From a virus, in IMG/VR virus record IMGVR_UViG_3300044451_000303, positions 1-37,565 of that record: 37,565 nt of DNA, one strand, 5' to 3'. Below the pieces are notes generated by a model. The model saw only the letters and a list, made by a program, of their open reading frames with translations. It was not told the origin of the DNA and ran no database searches. The translations under genes and the position numbers were made by a program. Positions 1 through 6,794 of this stretch are shown piece after piece (positions within the stretch are counted from its first letter, which is position 1; each line of letters opens with the position of its first letter).

Positions 1-467
1 TCGCCGCCGTCGACCAGGATATCGTCGCCGTCGCTGAGCGTCGGGGCCATCGAATCGCCCTCGACGCGGATGATGCTGAGCGCGCGCGGGTCGGCGCCGA
101 GGTCGCGGAGCCATTTGGGATCGAACGCGACCTGTCCCTCCACCGTTTCGCCGTCGACACTCGCCCCCGCGCCCGCCGAAGCACCGATCGCGAGCTTCGG
201 CACCAGCACCATGTCGCCGCCGCGCGATCGCGTTGGCACCGCGACACGCGGCGCAGGGCCGCCGAGCAGCGCTTCCGACACGCCCAGATAGGCGGCGATG
301 CGTGCGCGATCCTCCTCCGCCAGCCGGCGCGGCGAGCCACGCTTGATATATTGCTGGATATAGGCGGGGTTGCGCCCGATGCGCTGCGAGAGCTGCGCAT
401 AATCGACGCCCTTTTCGGTCAGCAGGCGGTCGAGCGTGGCGCGCGGGTCGAGATCGAAATCAGTCAT
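1..467 (-). CDS. S24 (LexA/CI-type) repressor, partial
   Basis: This is a transcriptional repressor whose C-terminus lies outside the window; 155 residues are visible. Residues 8-60 form a helix-turn-helix of XRE type (AQLSQRIGRNPAYIQQYIKR). Residues about 88-155 are the start of an S24 peptidase domain: the GDSMAPT motif places the catalytic serine at S139, and GASAGAG near 95-101 is a plausible self-cleavage site. The catalytic lysine would lie beyond position 1. It starts at the ATG at 467, diverges from the gene at 605, and the spacer holds dyads that suit a repressor of this family. It is a second S24 repressor, separate from that at 17553, so it probably belongs to the host or a neighbouring element. 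Confidence 0.85.
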   Translation of the reverse strand, partial: MTDFDLDPRATLDRLLTEKGVDYAQLSQRIGRNPAYIQQYIKRGSPRRLAEEDRARIAAYLGVSEALLGGPAPRVAVPTRSRGGDMVLVPKLAIGASAGAGASVDGETVEGQVAFDPKWLRDLGADPRALSIIRVEGDSMAPTLSDGDDILVDGG

Positions 468-484
468 GGGTCACCGGAAACTGG

Positions 485-563
485 TCCTTCCTATTTCGCA
501 TATAGCGATAGGATTTTTCCTAGACAAGTAGGAAAATTGGCATCAGATAGGAAATATCCTATC
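485..563. promoter_or_regulatory. Operator cluster between divergent repressor and small gene
   Basis: Two dyads share one design. One is TAGGA-N4-TCCTA at 509-522; the other is GATAGGA-N4-TCCTATC at 546-563, a perfect 7-bp inverted repeat. Further half sites are TTCCTAT at 488-494 and TAGGA at 529-533. The spacer is AT-rich against a GC-rich background. Repeated dyads between a divergent S24 repressor and a small gene are typical of a phage-like switch. The binding protein (product of the gene at 467) is inferred. Confidence 0.7.
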
Positions 564-604
564 GGATGAGTCGCCTTGGGAATGGGAAGAAAACAGGAGG
601 AACT

Positions 605-847
605 ATGGAGCGAAACCTGCTGCACCGGATCGAGGCCTTTCTGGCCGAATCGCGGATGCCGCCGAGCGTTTTCGGTCGTGCCGCAGCGCACGATCCGCGG
701 CTGGTGAGCGACCTGCGCGGAGGACGCGCGCCCGGTCGCAGCCTGATCTGCCGCGTGGAACATTTCATGAACAAATGGCGTGCCGACTTTCACGCGGGCC
801 GTGTGATGAAGCGGGGCGACCAACGATTCCGTGTGACGCGCCATTAA
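605..847 (+). CDS. Small HTH-like conserved protein, Cro-like position
   Basis: 80 residues, rich in Arg. The part LLHRIEAFLAESRMPPSVFG followed by a DPRLVSDLRGGR segment looks like two short helices and a turn; similar small proteins occur in sphingomonad genomes next to phage repressors (from memory). I chose ATG 605 rather than the in-frame ATG at 566 because AGGAGG at 595-600 is ideally spaced from it, and because 566 lies directly beside the 546-563 operator. It is divergent from the S24 repressor and probably controlled by it. A Cro-like or excisionase-like role is possible but unproven. Confidence 0.65.
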   Translation: MERNLLHRIEAFLAESRMPPSVFGRAAAHDPRLVSDLRGGRAPGRSLICRVEHFMNKWRADFHAGRVMKRGDQRFRVTRH

Positions 848-906
848 TTACCTTCGCGGGATATGCGGGGACATCGGGGCACAGCAGCGGGATGAGAGTG
901 GCTGAA

Positions 907-950
907 AAGTGGGATTTTCGCGACTTCGAAGTGGGACGGATAATTTTTGG
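907..950. repeat. Two tandem 22-bp units, candidate transposase-binding end
   Basis: AAGTGGGA occurs at 907-914 and at 929-936, exactly 22 bp apart, and a weaker AGTGG lies at 897-901. A phased pair of sites with a TG at 893-894 just outside is what the end of a Mu-type element could look like (Mu ends start with TG and MuA sites are 22 bp). No partner end is visible in the window, so this remains a candidate. An IS21-type terminal remnant is an alternative, as those ends also carry repeated AAGTGG motifs. Confidence 0.35.
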
Positions 951-1017
951 CGCGCTCGCGCGTTTTGCTCCCGAAATCGGCCCTTCAACCGCCCTTAAAG
1001 CCGCAGAAATGCGTCCG

Positions 1018-1136
1018 CGCGTCAAAGTTATGCGGTTTTCGAACATTGACGCGAGGATTGGCTGATTTCTGCGGCTCTCGACCGCGCCAAATTTGTGGCG
1101 CGGTCGCCCGAACATTGACGCGAACATTGACGCGAG
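1018..1136. repeat. Four copies of a 12-bp GAACATTGACGC-type repeat
   Basis: GAACATTGACGC is found at 1041-1052, 1110-1121 and 1122-1133; the last two are head to tail without a gap. A diverged inverted copy, CGCGTCAAAGTT, sits at 1018-1029. The cluster lies between the likely prophage edge and the stop codon of the methylase gene (1138). The arrangement suits multiple binding sites for a transposase or regulator near a phage end. Nothing in the 290 bp from 848 to 1137 looks like a gene. Confidence 0.6.
1080..1105 (-). terminator. Hairpin downstream of the methylase gene
   Basis: A perfect 10-bp stem, GACCGCGCCA/TGGCGCGGTC, encloses a 6-base AATTTG loop. It lies 32 bases beyond the stop of the minus-strand methylase gene and would end its transcript. 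There is no clear U-run, so it may only stabilise the 3' end. Confidence 0.45.
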
Positions 1137-1137
1137 C

Positions 1138-1992
1138 TCAGCCGCCGCGGCCGCCCGAAATGATGAGCTCGGGGACGGCCTTCGCCTTGTCGTTTCCGCC
1201 GACCTGATAGGTGGTCCAAACCTCCTCAAAATCGAAGCCGGCGAAGATCTCGCGCACGTCCGGATGGTCGTTGAGACTGAGCAGGAAGCGCCCCCTGATC
1301 GACGCCAGCAGCTGGGCCATTTCCTCGAACTCGGGACGCCCGAAAAGCGGCTTGCCGTCGTCACCGACGTAGTCCTTCTCCGACCCGTAGTAGGGCGGAT
1401 CGAGATAGAAGAGTGTGCCCGGACGGTCATAGCGGGCGATGAAGTCTGCCCAGGGCAGGCGTTCGATGACGACGGGGGCCAGGCGCTCATGCGCGGCCTC
1501 GAGCAGCGGTGCGAGCTTGGTGATGTCGAAGCGCGCGGCCGTCGTTGGCGAGACGCCGAAGGTTCGGCCGGACACCCTGCCGCCGAACGCATTCCGCTGG
1601 AGATAGAGGAAGCGCGCGGAGCGCTCCAGATCGGTCAGCGTGGTCGGATCGGTGCGGAGCAGCTGCTCGAAGCCGATGCGCGTCGTCAGCTGAAATCGAA
1701 GCATGTCCATGAACGCGACATAGTGCCGCTGCAGGATGCGAAAGAAGGTCGCGACATCGGCCGACCAGTCGTTGATCGCCTCCGCCTTCGGCCGATAGTC
1801 GCGGCGCAGAAAGATGCCGCCCATGCCGACGAACGGCTCGGCATAGGTGGTGTGCGGGATCGCGGCGATCCGCTGGACGATGACCTTCGCGAGGTTGCGC
1901 TTGCCACCGATATAGCCGGCGACGGGACGGGTGGGCGCGATGGGCAACAGCCCCGCGGCCGGAGTGAAAGACGGACTCGACACAGCTACCAA
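1138..1992 (-). CDS. D12-class DNA N6-adenine methyltransferase (Dam-like)
   Basis: 284 residues. It transfers a methyl group from S-adenosylmethionine to adenine N6 in DNA. Visible motifs in D12 order: YIGGK at 27-31, the SAM-binding loop AEPFVGMGG at 51-59, and the catalytic DPPYY at 198-202. The length matches the family. The only upstream start is TTG at 1992, with AGGG just before it; the next ATG would remove the SAM motif. It is the outermost minus-strand gene, 288 bases from MuF, so it may have its own promoter. Mu carries a different DNA-modification gene (mom) near one genome end; here a methylase may likewise protect phage DNA from restriction. The target sequence cannot be read from the protein. 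Confidence 0.9.
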   Translation of the reverse strand: MVAVSSPSFTPAAGLLPIAPTRPVAGYIGGKRNLAKVIVQRIAAIPHTTYAEPFVGMGGIFLRRDYRPKAEAINDWSADVATFFRILQRHYVAFMDMLRFQLTTRIGFEQLLRTDPTTLTDLERSARFLYLQRNAFGGRVSGRTFGVSPTTAARFDITKLAPLLEAAHERLAPVVIERLPWADFIARYDRPGTLFYLDPPYYGSEKDYVGDDGKPLFGRPEFEEMAQLLASIRGRFLLSLNDHPDVREIFAGFDFEEVWTTYQVGGNDKAKAVPELIISGGRGG

Positions 1993-2280
1993 TGTTCCCT
2001 ATTCGTTCCCGCGTCCGGTCGGACAGGCGGGATGGTCCAGCTCCTCGATATCTAGAGCGGGACCGGTTGGGCCATGACGGCTGCTGTCCGTCGGATGAAG
2101 GGCGCGCCAACGCCCTTTCCCCCGCCTTCGACAGCGGGAATTGAGAATTAACGCCTGCGGTGCTATATGGGCCGGGCAACGGGCGCGACGCGGTGAATTC
2201 TTCCCTCCGTAGCGCGAGGCCACTGGCCATCGACCGTTCAGCAGGGGACAGGAAGTCCCTGCCGCTCGTTGCCCCATCCC
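1993..2280. other. 288-bp intergenic region between MuF and methylase
   Basis: I see no convincing gene. It contains a 7-bp perfect stem AAGGGCG/CGCCCTT at 2098-2117 and, on the plus strand, a promoter-like TTGAGA at 2141-2146 with TATATG at 2164-2169, spacing 17 bp, in an AT-rich patch. That promoter would point antisense into the methylase gene. The true methylase promoter is not obvious and may need a phage activator. Confidence 0.4.
2242..2261 (-). terminator. Bulged hairpin after MuF
   Basis: CAGGGGAC/GTCCCTG pair with one bulged G around an AGGAA loop, 20 bases beyond the MuF stop codon. It is well placed to end the long minus-strand transcript, but it has no U-run. Confidence 0.35.
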
Positions 2281-3516
2281 TCATGACCGGCGATTATCCA
2301 GCACGATGTCGAGATTGCGCGTCTCGGGCGTGATGTTGCGCGGGCGGCTCTTGTGGAAGCTGACGATGATCGGGAGCGCGTCGCCGCTGTCCTGGCGAAC
2401 AACGGCCTTCCAGATGCGCCCGGCCTCATCGGCGAAATAGACGAGCCGGCTGTCCCCCTGCTTCGCGATCACGATCGCGCGATCGATGATGTCGGGGAGC
2501 AGGCGATAGTCGCCGATCGTCAGTTCGGCGTGGCCCGCCGATATCTCCGGCGCCGCGCCGCTTTGCTTGCGATAGACGCCCGCGGGCATGACGACGATGC
2601 GCGAGTTCGATCCGATCAGCGCCCGGTGCGCGTCATCGATGATGGCGACCGGAAACACGCCCTCGGGCATCGCGGCGAACTGTTCGAACGCGGGATCGTT
2701 GACCAGCTCGCGGAGCGTCTGGCGGGCGAGCTGGTCGAGGCCGGCGTCGAGCGCCGACGCCAGCGACGCGGTCGCGCGATCGGCGACGACGCGAAGATGG
2801 GCGGTGCCGGGATTGTAGCCGAAGCCCGGCGCGATGCCTTCGGGCACTGAGACGATCTCGCCTGCGGCGGTGATGAAGTCGTGGCGCGGCGGATCGGGCG
2901 CCTCGCCGACCTTCCAGCCCATCCGCCGCATCCGGGCCTCGCTGACCTGTTCGACGCGGCAATTGCAGCCCCAGCCGTTCGGCGGGAAAAGCCACTGCCA
3001 CGCGGGATGGTCGACCGGAAGGATCAGGCCGTGCCAGCTCTTGTGATTGAGGCGCGGGTGCTTGCGATAGTGGTCCGACAGGTAGCGGAGATAGGGGAAT
3101 AGCGCCTTTTCACGCTGATATTTGCGCCAGCGGCCCGCCGCGATGCTCATCCGCACGTTGGTGCGGTAGATAGTACGTAGACGGCGATCGTTGACTACGA
3201 CGGGTTCAGGCGTTCCGGTCAGCGCCTCGTTCTCCACGACGCCCCACCAGCCGTGCCTCTTCAGATCCGGCAGCAGATTGGCCTTCCACTGCTCGAAGGT
3301 GCCGCCGTTGCGGATGACGTCGTCGAGCGAGTTGCGGATCGAGACCAGGAGATCGAGCTTCGCGACCTTCGCCACGGTGAAGGCTGCGGCGTGCTCCTCC
3401 ATCCATGTGTCGGTCCAATGCGTCGAGAAGAGATAGCCCGACCGCTCGGTCCAGGCGGCGACGATGTCGCCTGGGTCCATGTAAATCGTATCGGAGAGGA
3501 TGGGGCGATCAGCCAC
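2281..3516 (-). CDS. MuF-type head protein with C-terminal PBECR-like nuclease domain
   Basis: 411 residues. Residues about 45-195 are the MuF head-morphogenesis domain: RTIYRTNVRMSIAAGRW (114-130) and the GWGCNC element (181-186) are characteristic. MuF proteins sit inside the head near the portal. Residues about 290-411 are not needed for that fold and resemble the PBECR (phage-Barnase-EndoU-ColicinE5/D-RelE) toxin domains often fused to MuF: H329, Y337, K370, S386-H388 and R391 are candidate active-site residues, with strands at GRIWKAVVR and ALPIIVSFHK. Such domains are thought to be injected with DNA. The start is GTG at 3516, overlapping the previous stop by 8 bases; the ribosome binding site is weak. 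Catalytic activity is inferred. Confidence 0.85.
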   Translation of the reverse strand: MADRPILSDTIYMDPGDIVAAWTERSGYLFSTHWTDTWMEEHAAAFTVAKVAKLDLLVSIRNSLDDVIRNGGTFEQWKANLLPDLKRHGWWGVVENEALTGTPEPVVVNDRRLRTIYRTNVRMSIAAGRWRKYQREKALFPYLRYLSDHYRKHPRLNHKSWHGLILPVDHPAWQWLFPPNGWGCNCRVEQVSEARMRRMGWKVGEAPDPPRHDFITAAGEIVSVPEGIAPGFGYNPGTAHLRVVADRATASLASALDAGLDQLARQTLRELVNDPAFEQFAAMPEGVFPVAIIDDAHRALIGSNSRIVVMPAGVYRKQSGAAPEISAGHAELTIGDYRLLPDIIDRAIVIAKQGDSRLVYFADEAGRIWKAVVRQDSGDALPIIVSFHKSRPRNITPETRNLDIVLDNRRS

Positions 3517-3763
3517 AGGAGACCCCGGCGTTCACCCAATCCGCGCCGCGATCGGTCAGCTCCCAAAAATAGCTGTTAGGCACCGAATAGCGTTCCGACC
3601 GACGAACCATTCCTGATTTTTCCAACGACTGCAGTCGGCGCGTGACGCGGCGAAGATGTCGATCGGGAATGCCGAGCCGATCAGCAACGTGATAAGCGCG
3701 ACCGCCGTTTCGCAATGCCCGCGCGATGGAGTAGTCGGTCGGGAATTCCGTTGCTCCGGCCAT
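3509..3763 (-). CDS. Small winged-helix protein
   Basis: 84 residues. A predicted winged helix spans most of it: PTDYSIARALRNGGRAYHVA followed by a recognition-like helix RHLRRVTRRLQSLEKSGMV and a wing ending in FWELTDRG. It probably binds DNA. Its ATG at 3763 shares one base with the stop of the upstream gene, and its own stop overlaps the MuF start, so it is translated in the portal-MuF transcript. A regulator among head genes is unusual; it could control the methylase or late switching. It is not a known head protein. Confidence 0.7.
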   Translation of the reverse strand: MAGATEFPTDYSIARALRNGGRAYHVADRLGIPDRHLRRVTRRLQSLEKSGMVRRSERYSVPNSYFWELTDRGADWVNAGVSCG

Positions 3764-3876
3764 CACTGCCTCCGTTCGAACAGAAACCACACCGTGAAGT
3801 CGAGCGCCGCCTTCGCGACAAAACCGAGCAGGAAGGCGCGCACGAGGTCTGTTACGGAGAAGCATGTAGGGTCCAT
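3763..3876 (-). CDS. 37-residue membrane-associated small protein
   Basis: The reading frame is ATG at 3876 to TGA at 3763. The middle is hydrophobic, with LVRAFLLGFVAKAALDF and VWFLF, fitting a single membrane or amphipathic helix, and the end ERRQ is basic. It shares one base with each neighbour (TAATG and TGATG), which argues that it is a real translated gene. Function unknown; a lysis or injection accessory is possible. Confidence 0.5.
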   Translation of the reverse strand: MDPTCFSVTDLVRAFLLGFVAKAALDFTVWFLFERRQ

Positions 3877-4151
3877 TACTGCCTCCGCTGGTTGGGCGCG
3901 TCGCCGCCCGCGATCATGTCGGCCATCGACTGCATCGCGCTGGCGTTCATGATGGCGACGGCTTCGAGCGCGAGTTCGGGCGTTGCAGCGCCGCGATGCA
4001 GGATCTTCGTGGCGGCGAAGCTGAGGGCCATCGCCGTCGTGATCTCGTCGAGGCCGAGGGACTTGGCTGCGGGAACGGTTTCGCGGACGAGAGCTTCGGC
4101 AAGTGCGCTCATGGCGACGGTCTCTTCTTGTGTCGGATGGCCCGTCATCAC
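3876..4151 (-). CDS. Unrecognised phage protein, alpha-helical
   Basis: About 91 residues, mostly helical and Ala-rich, without cysteines or membrane segments. GTG at 4151 overlaps the upstream stop as GTGA; ATG at 4148 is the alternative start. It lies in the tightly packed cluster between portal and MuF. I do not recognise a family. The overlap pattern and codon use support a real gene. Confidence 0.6.
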   Translation of the reverse strand: MMTGHPTQEETVAMSALAEALVRETVPAAKSLGLDEITTAMALSFAATKILHRGAATPELALEAVAIMNASAMQSMADMIAGGDAPNQRRQ

Positions 4152-4306
4152 TCCACTCCTTTGTTCCGCGATGAAAAAGGCTTGGCGGTCTGCATCACAC
4201 GCAGAGTTTCATCGCGAGCCGGGTTCGGCTGGTTCATGATGTTGGACGGGCAGTCGCAACGTGGGCTGTGCTGTGACCGCCCGCATTGGGGGCATTTCGG
4301 GTCCAT
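4148..4306 (-). CDS. Small zinc-ribbon-like protein
   Basis: 52 residues from ATG at 4306, which shares one base with the upstream stop (TGATG). The N-terminus has CPQC at 5-8 and CDC nearby, a likely one-zinc knuckle (CxxC...CxC). A longer frame begins at 4381, but that start is inside the upstream gene and lacks a ribosome binding site. Function unknown; small zinc proteins of this kind in phages may bind nucleic acid or protein. Confidence 0.55.
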   Translation of the reverse strand: MDPKCPQCGRSQHSPRCDCPSNIMNQPNPARDETLRVMQTAKPFSSRNKGVE

Positions 4307-4758
4307 CACTCCGCTCCCTCGGTAAGGGCGGCGCGTTGCTGTTCGACGCGGCGACGGTTCAACGTTGAGCGGATTGTGCAAAGCTTGGCGTGCAATCCTT
4401 GTCCGATACCCCAGTGGCTGCGCGAGTGTGATCGCTCGTTGATCTCGTCAATCAGCGCTATTGCTTCGTGAACTGCCATCCCGACGTCTCCGGAGAGGCC
4501 GTGCGATCCCTCCCCCGCATCGGCTTGCGATGGTCGTGAATGGGCGAGCATGGCTTCAAGCTCGGCGGGATCATCATAGGCATCTTGAGAGATCGCCCAC
4601 TGCCGTTCGATCTCGGCATCACTCAACGGGAACGGCGCCTTGTTGCCGTTGCTGATCATCGCTTCGGCGTAGCAAGCGCCAAAGCCCATCTCGAAAAAGA
4701 ACTGCGCGGGGCTGCGTTCGTCCACCTGCGTCACAATCGTTTCATCGGTCATGGTCAT
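4306..4758 (-). CDS. Unrecognised 150-residue protein next to portal
   Basis: Starts at ATG 4758 (with a second ATG two codons later), overlapping the portal stop as ATGA. Acidic N-terminal half (AEIERQWAISQDAYDDPAEL) and a C-terminal helix ending NRRRVEQQRAALTEG. No membrane segment or known motif. It resembles the small uncharacterised proteins often encoded after Mu-type portals. Function unknown. Confidence 0.65.
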   Translation of the reverse strand: MTMTDETIVTQVDERSPAQFFFEMGFGACYAEAMISNGNKAPFPLSDAEIERQWAISQDAYDDPAELEAMLAHSRPSQADAGEGSHGLSGDVGMAVHEAIALIDEINERSHSRSHWGIGQGLHAKLCTIRSTLNRRRVEQQRAALTEGAE

Positions 4759-6794
4759 TCTCCATCGTCAGCATCGAGCGTGGCGGCGAGGCCTGCGGCC
4801 TCGAGGTCGGCGGCGATCGGGGCCTCGTCGCCGGGGGTGAGGCCGAGGGTGGCGAGCAGTTCCTCGGGCGAACGAGCGGCGCGAATAGCGCCGAGCATCG
4901 GTTCGGTGAGCGCGCGGACGGCGCGGTAGCCGTCCTCGGCGATCAGATCGTCGACCAGCTTGTCGGTGGCGCTGTCGGGGGCTTCGGCCTGCGTCTCGGC
5001 GAAGCTCGCCTCGCGGATCCGCGTCTGCCAATCCTCCTCGAGCGGCTCGAACATCTCGGGGCCGAAGCGCAGCTCGCCGCGGAACGGCGTCACCTTCGAC
5101 AGGTCGACGTCGCCCTGCCAATAGGTGAAGGTGATGTGCGGCAGATAGTCGGGGTAATCCCAGCTGCAGCCGGCGTCGCGCATCTCGCGATTGCGCTGGT
5201 TGAGGTGGCCCGAGAAGAAGTGCAGCGCCACGGCGCCGTCGCTGCCGATGCGTTCGACCAGGCGCGGCCCGCCATAGGGTACGAGATGGTCGCTGGTGTC
5301 CGGTCCCCAGCCCCAGAAACCGCCCATCTTCATCCAGTTCACCGGGCGCCGCGAATACATCACGGTGGTGTGCAGATCCTTCGGGTCCATCAATCGGGTG
5401 AAGCCCTGCTCGCGCGCCCAGGCGAGCAGCTCGAGCGCGCTTTCCTCCTTCAGCGGCCGATGGACGTAAAGCGGGCGCGGATCGTCAGCCGCGAAGCTGA
5501 TATTGCGGTCGTTGACGTTGGGATCGGCCTTTTCGGGCTGATCGTCCTCGCCGGCATCGGGATCGTCGACCTGGACGTCGTCGCCACCGGGGGCCGAGGT
5601 TTCCGATTTCGGCTTGCGGGCGTAGCCCTCGCCATAGGTGTCGTTGAAGCTCTCGTCGGTGCGCTGCCAGCCGAGCCGGTCGAGTACCTCGTCGGTTTGG
5701 GCGGTCTTTTGGACGTCCTCTTCCTCTTCGACCTGTCGCATGACGCGCGGCGCGGCGACGTCGGGGCCGAAATTCAGGTCGGTCCACCAACGCGCGACCT
5801 CGGCGAAGCTGTCGGAAAGAAGGTCGGAGTCGGACTTGACCACCTCCATCTTCACATCGGCATGGACCTCGCCCTGGCTGCGGCTCGATCCGTTGTCGGT
5901 GGTCATCGTCTGCGACAGGACGATCTTCGCGATCGCGGCGTCCATGTAGCGGACCATCGTGCCGTAATCGGCGGTGCCCGATCGCGCGGCCTCGAGCAGA
6001 TCGACCGCCATGCCCTCGGGGATCGTGATGCCGCTGTCGGTCGAGATCGCGCCGAGCGCCTCGAGCAGGCGCTCCTGGTCAGCCTTCGGAGTGCCGGGGC
6101 GATATTTGCCGATGGCGGTCGGCGAACCGAACTTGTCGAGAAAGATATTCCAGAAGCGGATGCCGTTGCGCTTGAACAGCGTCGGCCAGTAGAGCCATTC
6201 GGCGAGGCCGCGGCCGTAGGGCTCGTCGTCGTTGGTACCGCCGACCTTGAACACCCAGAATTTGCGATCCGGCAAGATCTCGCCGAGGCCGCCGACCGAT
6301 GTCAGCAGGCGCAAGCGACCCTGGACGTCATAGCGGAACCGGCGGGCGTGGCGGACCTTGATCGCGCCGATGTCGATCAGGCCGTCGCGGACCTCCCACA
6401 TGATTTCTGCGACTGCAGGGCCGTAGAAGACCGCCCAGAGCATCTTGCCCGTGATGCGGTCCCAGCCGATGCGGTCGATCGTGTTGCTGAACGCCTCGGC
6501 CGCGGCGACAGATCGCGGGTCGGTTTCCTCGCCGGCCACGACGTCCCATGTCCGCGACACCACGGCGCCGCGGCGCTGCTGCATCGTCGAAAAGACCTGA
6601 TCGTCCTGCAGGATGCGGTCGTAGATGCCCCAATCGACCGAGCCGGCGAGGCGCGGGTCTTTCGGTTCGCGCAGGCCAGTGATGAACGGCTGGGTGATGT
6701 CGCGGCCGTCGGCCGTCGTGGCGATCTCGCCCGCCAGATCGGCGGGTAGCGTCGTCTTGGCAGCGCGGGTGCGCGTGCCCCTGGGACCAGTCAT
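4755..6794 (-). CDS. DUF935-type portal protein with inserted Acb1-like 2H phosphoesterase domain
   Basis: 679 residues, about 150 more than a usual Mu gp29-type portal. Residues 1-390 are the portal core: DWGIYDRILQDDQVFSTM, VVSRTWDVV and DKFGSPTAIGKY are typical. Residues about 437-596 are an inserted domain with two 2H phosphoesterase motifs, HTTVMY (H475, T477) and HITFTY (H553, T555), a LYVHRP strand with Y443 and a FGPEMFEPLEEDW end. This pattern matches Acb1, which cuts CBASS cyclic nucleotide signals. SFAA (433-436) and SFAE (597-600) flank it. Residues about 605-679 are the ordinary portal C-terminal tail, so the domain is an insertion, not a fusion at the end. ATGA overlaps on both sides. 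Portal assignment is firm; Acb1-like activity is inferred from motifs. Confidence 0.9.
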   Translation of the reverse strand: MTGPRGTRTRAAKTTLPADLAGEIATTADGRDITQPFITGLREPKDPRLAGSVDWGIYDRILQDDQVFSTMQQRRGAVVSRTWDVVAGEETDPRSVAAAEAFSNTIDRIGWDRITGKMLWAVFYGPAVAEIMWEVRDGLIDIGAIKVRHARRFRYDVQGRLRLLTSVGGLGEILPDRKFWVFKVGGTNDDEPYGRGLAEWLYWPTLFKRNGIRFWNIFLDKFGSPTAIGKYRPGTPKADQERLLEALGAISTDSGITIPEGMAVDLLEAARSGTADYGTMVRYMDAAIAKIVLSQTMTTDNGSSRSQGEVHADVKMEVVKSDSDLLSDSFAEVARWWTDLNFGPDVAAPRVMRQVEEEEDVQKTAQTDEVLDRLGWQRTDESFNDTYGEGYARKPKSETSAPGGDDVQVDDPDAGEDDQPEKADPNVNDRNISFAADDPRPLYVHRPLKEESALELLAWAREQGFTRLMDPKDLHTTVMYSRRPVNWMKMGGFWGWGPDTSDHLVPYGGPRLVERIGSDGAVALHFFSGHLNQRNREMRDAGCSWDYPDYLPHITFTYWQGDVDLSKVTPFRGELRFGPEMFEPLEEDWQTRIREASFAETQAEAPDSATDKLVDDLIAEDGYRAVRALTEPMLGAIRAARSPEELLATLGLTPGDEAPIAADLEAAGLAATLDADDGE

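Noticed and set aside
491-844. 117-residue minus-strand frame over the small HTH gene
   Set aside because: It would cover the operators and be antisense to a gene with a near-perfect ribosome binding site.
1093-2055. 320-residue plus-strand frame opposite the methylase
   Set aside because: The methylase on the other strand has all D12 motifs; this frame is an antisense shadow rich in Arg, Gly and Glu.
1999-2277. 92-residue frame in the MuF-methylase gap
   Set aside because: No ribosome binding site, unusual composition, and it spans hairpins; no similarity that I recognise.
1993-2280. tRNA or other structured RNA in the gap
   Set aside because: I found no tRNA-like arms or T-loop GTTCRA consensus; only short hairpins.
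5136-6749. 537-residue open frame on the plus strand opposite the portal
   Set aside because: It is the mirror of a GC-rich coding frame, has no ribosome binding site or known motif, and lies wholly within a firm gene.
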